Part shown: positions 6,978 to 14,182 of the stretch, piece after piece | Numbering within the stretch: position 1 is the first letter of the stretch | How the letters are laid out: each line of letters opens with the position of its first letter | Assembly: GCA_023423695.1 (NCBI GenBank) | Contig: JAFAFA010000108.1 | Location: 1 to 18,896 of the forward strand | Direction of reading: 5' to 3' | Length of the DNA stretch: 18,896 nt | From: Pseudomonadota bacterium | Lineage (GTDB): Bacteria; Pseudomonadota; Alphaproteobacteria; Azospirillales; Azospirillaceae | The notes under the pieces: model-generated | Databases searched by the model: none | What the model was told of the DNA's origin: nothing | What the model saw: only the letters and a program-made list of their open reading frames with translations | Translations under genes and position numbers: made by a program

Positions 6978-7700
6978 ATGAATCGAGTTGCAGTGGTTAC
7001 GGGCGGCACGCGCGGGATCGGCGCCGCGATTTCGGTTGCGTTGGACAAGGCCGGCTACAAGGTCGCGGCCGCTTATGCCGGCAACGACGCCGCGGCCTTT
7101 GCCTTCGCCGAGAGCACCGGCATCCGCGTGTACAAGTTCGACGTCGCGGATTTCGACGCCTGCAAGCAGGGAATCGCCGTAATCGAGTCCGACCTTGGCC
7201 CAGTCGATGTGCTCATCAACAACGCCGGCATCACCCGCGACGGTGTGATGCACCGCATGACCTACGATCAGTGGGAGAAGGTGATCCACACCAACCTGTC
7301 CTCCTGCTTCAACATGTGCCGCAACGTCATCGACGGCATGCGCGAGCGCGGTTTCGGCCGCATCGTCAACATCGGTTCGGTCAACGGCCAAGCCGGCCAG
7401 TACGGTCAGGTCAACTACGCCGCGGCGAAGTCCGGCATCCACGGCTTCACCAAGGCGCTGGCACAGGAGAGTGCGGCTAAGGGCATCACCGTCAACGCCA
7501 TCGCCCCTGGCTACATCGACACCGACATGGTGCGCGCGGTGCCGGCCAACGTGCTGGAAAAGATCGTCGCCCGCATCCCGGTCGGCCGCCTCGGCCGCGC
7601 CTCGGAAATCGCCAAGGCGGTGCTGTACCTCGTCGACGACGACAACGGCTTCATGACCGGCTCGACCCTATCGGTCAATGGCGGCCAGCACATGTATTGA
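6978..7700 (+). CDS. phbB: Acetoacetyl-CoA reductase (PhbB)
   Basis: 240 residues, the standard length. This SDR enzyme reduces acetoacetyl-CoA to (R)-3-hydroxybutyryl-CoA with NADPH, the second step of polyhydroxybutyrate synthesis. Visible motifs: TGGTRGIG (8-15), NNAGITRD (81-88), and the catalytic triad Ser134, Tyr147, Lys151. PGYIDTDM and the C-terminal LSVNGGQHMY are PhbB-typical. The ATG at 6978 follows GAGGAAGG by 7 nt; upstream in-frame starts are ignored for that reason. No phbA or phbC is in the window, so this copy stands alone behind an insertion element. Confidence 0.9.
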   Translation: MNRVAVVTGGTRGIGAAISVALDKAGYKVAAAYAGNDAAAFAFAESTGIRVYKFDVADFDACKQGIAVIESDLGPVDVLINNAGITRDGVMHRMTYDQWEKVIHTNLSSCFNMCRNVIDGMRERGFGRIVNIGSVNGQAGQYGQVNYAAAKSGIHGFTKALAQESAAKGITVNAIAPGYIDTDMVRAVPANVLEKIVARIPVGRLGRASEIAKAVLYLVDDDNGFMTGSTLSVNGGQHMY

Positions 7701-8067
7701 ATTGGGGCTTCGCTACACGGAACAGGGTCTGGGTCCCAGCGAGCGTTCCTGTCATGCAGCCAGTTCGTCGAGTACGGCATCAGTGGCGGCCCTGAAGGAT
7801 CTGTCAGCCTTCACGCCAACTTGTTTGCCGCCGCGAGGCAGCGCATCGATCACCTCCAGAGTGGAAGTGATCCTTTACGTCAACCCCGCGCCGTCAAACA
7901 AGTTGGCGCGAAGGCTGAGGTGCGGGCTGCAGCCTTCAAAGCCAGCGAAGGCGCCCGTGAATGGTTTCTGTCAGTCGTCGGGTCATCTTGTTCGGGGGCG
8001 CAGGGCAGCGTGTTGCACGGATATGGGCGATGTCGTAGGTGGAGACCTGGCTCCGCCACTGGTCTGC
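7701..8067. other. Relic region behind phbB, no credible gene
   Basis: Reading frames here are patchy on both strands. On the minus strand about 40 codons (around 7757-7871) read fluently, ending DAVLDELAA before a stop, but have no proper start and no recognisable family. The 111-bp nested inverted repeat is the main structure. I read this as debris from earlier insertions. Confidence 0.4.
7806..7916. repeat. 111-bp nested inverted repeat
   Basis: Outer arms of 22 bp at 7806-7827 and 7895-7916 match in inverse at 21 positions. Inside, a second dyad (7849-7858 and 7862-7871) matches at 9 of 10 with a 3-nt centre. The right arm reads KQVGAKA on plus and the left arm KQVGVKA on minus, which suggests an inverted duplication of a coding piece rather than an operator. 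Confidence 0.65.
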
Positions 8068-8163
8068 TGCCATACCGCATAAAGCGAATGCCGGTTGCCG
8101 CCACCACATCCCACGGCCGGATCGGCGCGTATTCAACTGGGCCGGGTACGATGCCGCCCTGCG
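8068..8163 (+). pseudogene. IS5-family transposase N-terminal relic
   Basis: The frame reads IPHKANAGCRHHIPRP then RRVFNWAGYDAALRK. This matches the N-terminus of the IS5 copies in this window (MPYKANETRRHKIPRAR…NWxxYDAALR). The start codon is ATA instead of ATG and the match ends at the ISKra4-like relic. No terminal repeat was found. Confidence 0.6.
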
Positions 8164-8525
8164 CAAGCCTGCTGGTTGGCGCCCATGCGCCGGTGCAGCA
8201 GGTGCTGGACGGTGCTTTCGGTCGTCGTTGTGGAGATGGGCTCGCCCCGGTGTCGGGCGGCGGCGTAGTCGATGATCAGGTCGGCCTGTCCAGCAACGTA
8301 GGGTTCGAGGGCGTGCAGCAGCGTTGCCATCTTCCGGGCCGGCGGGCTGTCGGCGGCTTCCAAAGCGGCGTCAAGGTCGGCCAGAAGGTCGCCGATCAAG
8401 GTCAGCGCCCGTTCGGTCTGCCCATGCCAGAGCCGCTAGCGCAGGCGGGTCACACTCTCGGAGATCACGTGCTGCTTCACCGCGCCGCCCTTGCCCGTCA
8501 CCTCCACCATGACCCGCCACTTCAT
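8160..8525 (-). pseudogene. ISKra4-like transposase relic
   Basis: An ATG at 8525 opens MKWRVMVEVTGKGGAVKQHV, which hits a stop after TRLR. The same frame resumes as LWHGQTERALTLIGDLLADL and leads to IIDYAAARHRGEPISTTTTE, STVQHLLHRRMGANQQ. The block DYxxRxxxGEPIST..ES.V…RM…QQ is the C-terminal hallmark of ISKra4-family transposases. The long middle of the protein is missing, so this is an internally deleted, dead copy. Confidence 0.6.
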
Positions 8526-8587
8526 TGCACCACCGGTTCGCTGCCTTCCCAGCGCCCTTTACCATCCTCCCCCCAGGTTTGAGACGG

Positions 8588-9790
8588 TTACGCGATCACA
8601 TGCGGGACGAAACGGCTGGTGTTGCCGGTGATGAGCGCGCGGTCCTCGCGAATCCCCAGGCCGCAAGCCTTGTCGCCGGCCATCCAGACGCCGAAGACGG
8701 CGTGGTTGCCGTCGGCCTCCGCCAGCGGCGTGAAGGCCTGGTACACCCAGCCGTCATCGACATAGGGTCCTTCGGTCTGGGCGATCGGCTGGCCGACCGG
8801 GAAGCCGGCGGCGTCGAGGGTGGCGATGCTGACGTTGCTGCCCTCGCGGCCGAGCAGCGGCTTCGCCACCACCGTGCTGCCGGCTGGAAAGCCGGTGCGG
8901 TCGAGGGCCGTCGGCAGCAGGTTGGGATGGCCGGGGTTCAGCTCCCACAGCAGGGCGAACAGCCCCTTCGAGGCCATCACCATCTTCCAGGCCGGCTCGA
9001 TCATCCGGATCCGCCCTTGAGCCGCGGCGGTTACCAACTCGCGGCCGGTCTCCTCCCGGATCATCCAGTCCCAGGGATACAGTTTCATCAGCTGCCGGAT
9101 CGGCAGGCCGGCATCGTCCAAGAAACAACCGGAGGCATCGTCGTAGCGGATCGCCTGGATCGGCATCGCCTTGGTGGTCATGCCGGCGCGCAAGGCCAGG
9201 GTCTGGAGATAGGCGATGGTCGCCTCGTCCTCGGGGTGCGGCATCAGGCAGGCGAAATGAACCGCCTCCGCTTGCGACGCCAGGGCGGGAGAGGCCTGCA
9301 TCCGCGCCTGCCAGCGCCCGACCAGGGCCTCCTCCAAGCTGTTGAACTGGTCTGCTTCCGGATGGGTGTCCTGAAGCCAGCACCATTGGGCGACGGCGGT
9401 CTCGTAGAGCGAGGTCGGCGTCTCGGCGTTCAGCTCCAGCGCCTTCGGCGGCCCGCCCTTGCCGTCCCAGGCGAAGTCGAAGCGGGCGTAGAGCGCCATG
9501 TCCCGGCCGTCACGCTCCGCCCAGCTCGCCTCGATGGCCGGGGCGGCCCAGCGGGGAAGTCCGACCTCCTCGTACAGGCCCCGCGTCACCACATGGCCGA
9601 CCGCCTGCTCGCACAGACGGTAAACCTCCTCGGCGGCAGCCTCCAGCGTCTCGATCTCGGCGAGGGAGAAGCGCCAATGGGCGCTTTCGTCCCAATAGGC
9701 CGTACCGTCGGCGTCGGTATGGAACGGAAAGCCGATCTCCTCGAGCTTGGCCTGCCAATGCGGGCGGGGCGCCGTCGGCACGCGCTCCAT
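8588..9790 (-). CDS. Glutathionylspermidine synthase-like ATP-grasp protein (YgiC/YjfC family)
   Basis: 400 residues. Shows the blocks shared with the E. coli glutathionylspermidine synthetase domain: YARFDF (101-106), ELNAETPT (119-126), KPLLGREGSNV (310-320), GIREDRALIT (379-388) and terminal FVPH. These surround the ATP/Mg site of an ATP-grasp ligase. The amidase half of the bifunctional Gsp enzyme is absent, as in YgiC and YjfC, whose true peptide or polyamine substrates are unknown. The ATG at 9790 lies 4 nt after the lipoprotein gene and has GGGGAG 8 nt upstream. Conserved neighbours are the DUF1190 and DUF350 genes, as in E. coli yjfLMC. Confidence 0.88.
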   Translation of the reverse strand: MERVPTAPRPHWQAKLEEIGFPFHTDADGTAYWDESAHWRFSLAEIETLEAAAEEVYRLCEQAVGHVVTRGLYEEVGLPRWAAPAIEASWAERDGRDMALYARFDFAWDGKGGPPKALELNAETPTSLYETAVAQWCWLQDTHPEADQFNSLEEALVGRWQARMQASPALASQAEAVHFACLMPHPEDEATIAYLQTLALRAGMTTKAMPIQAIRYDDASGCFLDDAGLPIRQLMKLYPWDWMIREETGRELVTAAAQGRIRMIEPAWKMVMASKGLFALLWELNPGHPNLLPTALDRTGFPAGSTVVAKPLLGREGSNVSIATLDAAGFPVGQPIAQTEGPYVDDGWVYQAFTPLAEADGNHAVFGVWMAGDKACGLGIREDRALITGNTSRFVPHVIA

Positions 9791-9794
9791 GGTC

Positions 9795-10391
9795 TCAGCT
9801 CCCCGAAAAGCCGCGCGACGAGCCGGTGGAACCGAAGCCGGCGCTGCGTCCGTTGGTGGTGACCGTGAAGGACTTGCCGGCGTTGCCCGAGCCCGGCCGG
9901 TAATAGGAACCGGAACTGGAGGCCGCGCCGCCGGAGCCCGGACGGACCTCCTCCCGGCGCTGCGGCGGAAGCGGCGTCTGGCTGATCCGGGTGTTCCCGC
10001 TGCGGGCGTAGCCCTGGCGGTCGAAATAGACCGGCTGGGCGTAACCGCCCGTCAGGCTGCGGCCGATCATGAAGCCGACCAGCGCCGGAACGAAGACGTT
10101 CCCCATGCCGACACCCCCGCCTGCGTTCGCCCCTTCATTGGCGGGGGTGCAGGCACCCTCGCCCATCTCCGCCTCGCAGGCCTCACGGCTGGCGAAACGG
10201 GGGGCGCCCGCCCGATGCTCCTCGCGCGCGGCCGCGAAGGCCGCGGCACAGTCGCCCGCCGGCATCTCGGCGGTGCAGGCTTCGACGGAGGGATAGACCG
10301 TCGCCTCTTCGGGGCCGTCCTCGCCACAGGCGACCAGGATCGGGCTGATGCCGCCCAGCAGCAGGGCCGCCACGGTGCACGAGCGCTTCAT
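9795..10391 (-). CDS. DUF1190 (YgiB/YjfM-like) lipoprotein
   Basis: 198 residues with a lipoprotein signal: basic MKR, hydrophobic core and lipobox LVAC with Cys22 as the modified residue, so the mature protein is anchored in the envelope. Two copies of an EAC-x-AEM-xx-G-x-C unit follow (Cys39/Cys48 and Cys72/Cys81), then a Gly-rich hydrophobic stretch (GGGVGMGNVFVPALVGFMIG) and a long Gly/Ser/Arg C-terminus, typical of YgiB. Ribosome site GAAGG is upstream of the ATG. It sits between the DUF350 and ATP-grasp genes in one operon. Confidence 0.85.
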   Translation of the reverse strand: MKRSCTVAALLLGGISPILVACGEDGPEEATVYPSVEACTAEMPAGDCAAAFAAAREEHRAGAPRFASREACEAEMGEGACTPANEGANAGGGVGMGNVFVPALVGFMIGRSLTGGYAQPVYFDRQGYARSGNTRISQTPLPPQRREEVRPGSGGAASSSGSYYRPGSGNAGKSFTVTTNGRSAGFGSTGSSRGFSGS

Positions 10392-10409
10392 TGGAAAACC
10401 GTCCTTCGA

Positions 10410-10823
10410 TCAATAGGTCAGCGAGCCGTAGTTCAACAGTCCGACCGCTATGGAGAGGCTCGCGAGCAGGATGCCGTAAGCGGTGCGGTCGGCTTCGACG
10501 CCGGCACGGAAATCCGGCAACAGCACGCGTGAGCCGATGACGTAGACCAGGAGCTGCGACACAAGCGCGATCACCCCCCATACCGCCAGATCGACGATGC
10601 TGCTGGTGTGTGACGCGACGCTCATCAACGGCAGCGCGAAGCCGATCATGGCACCGCCCAGGGTGAGGGCCGCGGTCGTGTTCCCCTGACGGACCAGGGC
10701 CAGGTCGCGATACGGGGTGACGGCGGTGTAGGCCAGAATGAACAGCAGCAGGAATCCCAGCATCACCAAGGCGAAGAGCAGATATGACGGCAGAGTTGTC
10801 AGAGACTGGAGAACCGACGGCAT
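10410..10823 (-). CDS. DUF350 membrane protein (YjfL-like)
   Basis: 137 residues, starting MPSVLQSLTTLPSYLLFALV at 10823; the longer frame to 11024 is read as non-coding leader because its composition is unlike the protein. Four hydrophobic helices are visible at about residues 12-34, 48-68, 77-98 and 113-134. A charged linker near 98-112 (LPDFRAGVEADRTAYG) matches DUF350. It is the first gene of the minus-strand operon, 18 nt before the lipoprotein gene. The function of DUF350 is unknown; the genomic link to YjfM/YjfC points to envelope maintenance. Confidence 0.82.
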   Translation of the reverse strand: MPSVLQSLTTLPSYLLFALVMLGFLLLFILAYTAVTPYRDLALVRQGNTTAALTLGGAMIGFALPLMSVASHTSSIVDLAVWGVIALVSQLLVYVIGSRVLLPDFRAGVEADRTAYGILLASLSIAVGLLNYGSLTY

Positions 10824-10835
10824 ACCTTTATCCAA

Positions 10836-10872
10836 CGTTGCATCGCCACCCCACAGCGTTGCACCGTTTGCA
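10836..10872. promoter_or_regulatory. Repeated CGTTGCA motifs upstream of yjfL
   Basis: CGTTGCA occurs at 10836-10842 and 10857-10863, exactly 21 bp apart (two helical turns), with a related GTTTGCA at 10866-10872. The first copy is 13 bp from the yjfL start codon. This is the pattern of a direct-repeat operator; no regulator is identified. Confidence 0.35.
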
Positions 10873-11009
10873 GACGTCCGACAAGGCCGGACGGGCCGGC
10901 GGGGGTCGAGCCGCGCCGGATCATAAGTGGTAATCCGCCGGGCCGCGGCGCGGACGTGGGGACCTATCCTTTTTCGCCGTTGCGCAGATGAAATGGCGTC
11001 GCCACCGTG

Positions 11010-11027
11010 TGAGTGAACATTCATTCA
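11010..11027. promoter_or_regulatory. TetR-type operator palindrome
   Basis: TGAGTGAA-CA-TTCATTCA, seven of eight pairs complementary, 12 bp before the tetR start codon. Size and position fit autorepression by the TetR-family protein encoded next to it, and hence control of the whole downstream operon. Confidence 0.65.
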
Positions 11028-11039
11028 CAGAGAGGCGTC

Positions 11040-11630
11040 ATGTCCACCGATGTTCGCCACAAGGTTCGCGATGCCGCCATCGCGCTGTTCGCCCAGAAAG
11101 GGGTGAAGGCGACGACGGTCCGCGACATCGCCCGCGCCGCCGGTGTGTCGGAGGGCGCGCTCTACCGCCACTGGCCGAGCAAGGAGGAACTGGCGGCCGA
11201 GCTGTTTGCGGCGGAATACACGGCCATGTCGCAAAGCCTGCGCGATGCGGCCGGCGAGGGTCCGGCGCCGGAGCGGCTGCGGCGGGCCATCCACCATGCC
11301 TTCCATCTGGCGGAGGCGGCTCCCGACCGCACGCGCTTCCTTCTGCTGTCGCAGCATGAATCGCTGCCCCTGGTGCCAAGGGGGCAGGAAACGCCGGTCG
11401 ACGTGATCTGCGGCATCGTCGCCGACGGGATCGCCGAGGGCAGCATCGTGCCGGCAGACCGCGACGCGCTGTCCCACATCGTCATCGGCGCCATCGTGCT
11501 GAACGTGCAGTCGCAGGTCTACGGCCGGCAGACAGCGCCGCTCTCCACGCTGGCCGACCCAATCGCCGACGCGATCCTTACCGGCATCGCGGTTCGCGCG
11601 GAGAACTCCGGGACCGGAGCCGGACAATGA
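11040..11630 (+). CDS. TetR-family transcriptional regulator
   Basis: 196 residues. The N-terminal helix-turn-helix is clear (AAIALFAQKGVKATTVRDIA, then RAAGVSEGALYRHWPSKEEL, about residues 12-50). The ligand-binding C-terminal half is divergent, so the inducer is unknown. The ATG at 11040 follows GAGAGG; the in-frame start at 11013 is rejected because it would translate the operator palindrome. The stop codon overlaps the next start (ATGA), tying it to the lipid operon downstream. Likely a repressor of its own operon, perhaps sensing a fatty acid, lipid or membrane-active compound (inference). Confidence 0.88.
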   Translation: MSTDVRHKVRDAAIALFAQKGVKATTVRDIARAAGVSEGALYRHWPSKEELAAELFAAEYTAMSQSLRDAAGEGPAPERLRRAIHHAFHLAEAAPDRTRFLLLSQHESLPLVPRGQETPVDVICGIVADGIAEGSIVPADRDALSHIVIGAIVLNVQSQVYGRQTAPLSTLADPIADAILTGIAVRAENSGTGAGQ

Positions 11631-11818
11631 ACGCTCCCTCCTCATTCGCCTCTCGGCGCTTCCTGCCGCTGTACCTCGCCCGGTTCCTCGGCGCCTACGG
11701 CGACAATGTCCTGCGCGGCGCCATCGCAGTGCCGGGCACCGGAAAAACCGATTATCCGGCCGTGACCCCGTTCGCCGCAGGCATAGTCACTGGGGCCGCT
11801 GCCAGGGAGACCGCGTGA
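11627..11818 (+). pseudogene. N-terminal remnant of an MFS (LplT-like) transporter gene
   Basis: A 63-codon frame that opens like the first helix of lysophospholipid-transporter-type MFS proteins (SRRFLPLYLARFLGAYGDNV, LRGAI) and then abruptly turns into non-transporter sequence, ending TGAAARETA. Almost all of a roughly 400-residue transporter is missing. The remnant keeps ATGA overlap with tetR at its start and TGATG overlap with the next gene at its end, so translation can still pass through. It may be kept only as a coupling cistron. Confidence 0.65.
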
Positions 11819-12492
11819 TGGAGAACACCGCAGCAGCCGCTAAGGCGGCGGCCGACCGGCGCCCCATCGCCACCCGCTCGGCCCGCTGGGCGCAACGGCT
11901 GGCGGCCTGGCTGACCACGACGCCGGTGACGCCCAACCAGATCTCGCTGCTGTCGGCGGTGTGGGCGGGGATCGGCGGCGCGCTGCTGCTGCAGGGCGGC
12001 GCCCTGGGCTGGATCGGCGCCGCGCTCTGCGTCCAGCTGCGCCTGCTGTGCAACCTGCTCGACGGCATGGTCGCGGTGGAGGGCGGGAAGGGATCGCCGG
12101 TCGGCGCGCTCTACAACGAGATTCCCGACCGCGTCGCCGACACCGCCTTCCTGGTGCCGCTGGGCTACGCCGCCGGCCTGCCCTGGCTCGGCTGGGCGGC
12201 GGCGCTGGCAGCCATGATGACCGCCTATGTCCGGACCTTCGGCGGCGCCCTGGGGCTGGCGCAGGATTTCGGCGGCGTGATGGCCAAGCAGCGCCGCATG
12301 GCCGCCCTCACCATCGCTCTGCTCGCCCAGGCGGTCGAGCACGCGCTGTGGGGGACGGGATACAGCCTGCACGTGGCGGCCTGGATCATCATGGGCGGCA
12401 GCCTGCTCACCGTCGCGACGCGCACGCTCGGCATCGCCCGCCGCTTGAATGTCCAACATCTGGAAGCCCGTCAGCCGGAGGCACGGTCATGA
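11818..12492 (+). CDS. CDP-alcohol phosphatidyltransferase, YnbA-like
   Basis: 224 residues with several membrane helices. These inner-membrane enzymes swap CMP on a CDP-diacylglycerol-type donor for an alcohol. The signature reads N-L-L-D-G-M-V-A-V, then G-A-L-Y-N-E-I-P-D-R-V-A-D. Against the family pattern DxxDGxxAR…GxxxDxxxD, the first and third Asp are Asn and the Arg is Val. E. coli YnbA, as I recall it, has the same two Asn (N-x-x-DG…NE-x-x-D), so this is a subfamily trait, not decay. The ATG at 11818 overlaps the preceding stop; a GTG at 11815 is an alternative. The stop overlaps the next start by ATGA. Confidence 0.82.
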   Translation: MENTAAAAKAAADRRPIATRSARWAQRLAAWLTTTPVTPNQISLLSAVWAGIGGALLLQGGALGWIGAALCVQLRLLCNLLDGMVAVEGGKGSPVGALYNEIPDRVADTAFLVPLGYAAGLPWLGWAAALAAMMTAYVRTFGGALGLAQDFGGVMAKQRRMAALTIALLAQAVEHALWGTGYSLHVAAWIIMGGSLLTVATRTLGIARRLNVQHLEARQPEARS

Positions 12493-13175
12493 TCCCTCTT
12501 CTGCAACCGGCGCTCCGCCACGGCCTGCTGGGGCTGACCCGCCTGCTGGTCGGCGCCCGCGCGAGCTGGGAAGGCAGCGCGCCTGTGGACGTTCCGCGCA
12601 TCTATTTCGCCAACCACACCAGCCATCTCGACACGCTGGCCGTCATGGCGGCCCTGCCGGCGGATCTGCGGGCGCGCACCCATCCGGTGGCAGCGCTCGA
12701 TTACTGGGGAGGATCGGCCCTGCGGCGTTCGGTGGCGGTGGGCTGCCTGAACGCGCTGCTGGTCGACCGCACCGGCAAGGCGACGGCGGAGGTGATGGAC
12801 GCCATGGCGGCGGTGCTGGAAGGCGGCCGGTCGCTGATCCTCTTCCCCGAGGGCACGCGCGGAGACGGCACCGTGGCTCCGTTCAAGAGCGGTCTCTACC
12901 ACCTCTCCCGGCGAGTGCCGGCCGCCGAACTGGTGCCCGTCTTCATCGAGAACCTGCACCGCGTGATGCCGAAGGGCATGCCGCTGCTGGTGCCGCTGAT
13001 CTGCACCATGCGCTTCGGCGCACCGCTGGAGCCGGTCGAGGGCGAGGACAAGGCCGCGTTCCTGGAGCGGGCGCGTGACGCGCTGGTGTCGCTGTCCCGG
13101 CCCAAATCGCAATCCGCTTCCCAGACCGATTCCAAACCCGACTCCCAGTCCTCCGGCCAACGGACCGCCCGATGA
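12489..13175 (+). CDS. 1-acyl-glycerol-3-phosphate acyltransferase (PlsC-like)
   Basis: 228 residues. Carries the acyltransferase motif NHTSHLD (42-48, catalytic His43 and Asp48) and FPEGTR (119-124, phosphate binding). Such enzymes acylate lysophosphatidic acid at the membrane surface to give phosphatidic acid. The last 26 residues are a Ser/Gln/Lys-rich tail (SRPKSQSASQ…) with no role I can name. Start and stop overlap the neighbouring genes by ATGA, which implies translational coupling. Substrate could be another lysolipid; the operon context favours phosphatidic acid supply. Confidence 0.88.
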   Translation: MIPLLQPALRHGLLGLTRLLVGARASWEGSAPVDVPRIYFANHTSHLDTLAVMAALPADLRARTHPVAALDYWGGSALRRSVAVGCLNALLVDRTGKATAEVMDAMAAVLEGGRSLILFPEGTRGDGTVAPFKSGLYHLSRRVPAAELVPVFIENLHRVMPKGMPLLVPLICTMRFGAPLEPVEGEDKAAFLERARDALVSLSRPKSQSASQTDSKPDSQSSGQRTAR

Positions 13176-14149
13176 GCAGCATGATGAACGCCGTGACGAG
13201 CTTCTTCACGACCACCGAGCCGCTGTTCCTCTGGCTGTCGGGCGCCGCACTTGGCCTGCTGATCGTCGCCACCCTGATCGGCGCCGTCCTCGCCTACCGC
13301 GTGCAGACGCCAGCCGGGCGCGACACCGTGCGCAACCTGAACGCCCGCATCCGCTCCTGGTGGGTGATGGTGGCTCTGTTCGCCGCGGCGATGCTGCTGG
13401 GCAGCGTGGTGACGCTGGTGCTGTTCGCCATTCTGTCCTATCTGGCGCTGCGCGAGTTCATCACGCTGACGCCGACCCGACGCGGCGACCATGCCGGGCT
13501 GTTCCTGTCCTTCTTCGTGGTCGTGCCTCTGCAATATTGGCTGATCGGGTTCGGCTGGTATGGACTGTTCTCGATCTTCATCCCGGTCTACGTGTTCATG
13601 GCGCTGCCGTCGCTGTCGGTGCTGGGCGCCGACCCCACCGACTTCCTGACCCGCACCGCCAAGGCGCAGTGGGGGCTGATGGTGGCGGTCTACTGCACCA
13701 GCCACGCGCCGGCCCTGCTGTGGCTCGACATTCCCGGCTACGGGCTGCCCAGCGCCCTGCTGCTGCTGTACCTCATGACGGTGGCGCAGCTGAGCGATGT
13801 CTTCCAGTACGTGTTCGGCAAGCTGTGGGGGAAGACCCGGCTGTCGCCCGGCATCAGCCCGTCCAAGACGGTGGAGGGGCTAATCGGTGGCGGGCTGACC
13901 GCCGTCGCCATCGGCACCGGGCTGCACGTCATCACGCCCTTCTCGCCGCTCCAGGCGGCGGGCATGTCGCTGCTCATCGTGATCGCCGGTTTCTTCGGCG
14001 GCTTCGTCCTTTCGGCGATCAAGCGCGACCTCGGGGTCAAGGATTGGGGCACCATGATCGAGGGCCACGGCGGCGTCCTCGACCGCCTCGATTCCATCGT
14101 GTTCTCAGCGCCGCTGTTCTTCCACCTCACCCGCTACTGGTTCACCTGA
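13172..14149 (+). CDS. CDP-diglyceride synthase, YnbB-like (phosphatidate cytidylyltransferase family)
   Basis: 325 residues with about eight membrane helices. The C-terminal CdsA signature is present as SAIKRDLGVKDWGTMIEGHG followed by GVLDRLD, and SPSKTVEGLIGG matches the upstream family block. It would make CDP-diacylglycerol from phosphatidic acid and CTP in the inner membrane. Two departures from CdsA are seen: the Asp of the GD-x-x-x-S motif is Gly (FFGGFVLS), and the Pro before GHGG is Glu. The overall wording resembles E. coli YnbB (RIRSWW, LIGF, AQY-x-x-GK). Last gene of the operon; it overlaps the acyltransferase gene by ATGA. Confidence 0.87.
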   Translation: MSSMMNAVTSFFTTTEPLFLWLSGAALGLLIVATLIGAVLAYRVQTPAGRDTVRNLNARIRSWWVMVALFAAAMLLGSVVTLVLFAILSYLALREFITLTPTRRGDHAGLFLSFFVVVPLQYWLIGFGWYGLFSIFIPVYVFMALPSLSVLGADPTDFLTRTAKAQWGLMVAVYCTSHAPALLWLDIPGYGLPSALLLLYLMTVAQLSDVFQYVFGKLWGKTRLSPGISPSKTVEGLIGGGLTAVAIGTGLHVITPFSPLQAAGMSLLIVIAGFFGGFVLSAIKRDLGVKDWGTMIEGHGGVLDRLDSIVFSAPLFFHLTRYWFT

Positions 14150-14150
14150 C

Positions 14151-14167
14151 CGGAGGGCAGGCCTCCG
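14151..14167. terminator. Short hairpin between convergent genes
   Basis: CGGAGG and CCTCCG pair around a 5-nt loop, directly after the cytidylyltransferase stop and before the 3' end of the convergent dehydrogenase remnant. There is no T-run, so this is a weak candidate for a shared terminator. Confidence 0.3.
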
Positions 14168-14182
14168 ATCGGCACGGCCTCT

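Noticed and set aside
8525..9862. Long plus-strand open frame of 445 codons
   Set aside because: It is the complement of the ATP-grasp gene; its translation is Arg/Gly/His-rich with no recognisable motif, while the minus frame has clear family blocks.
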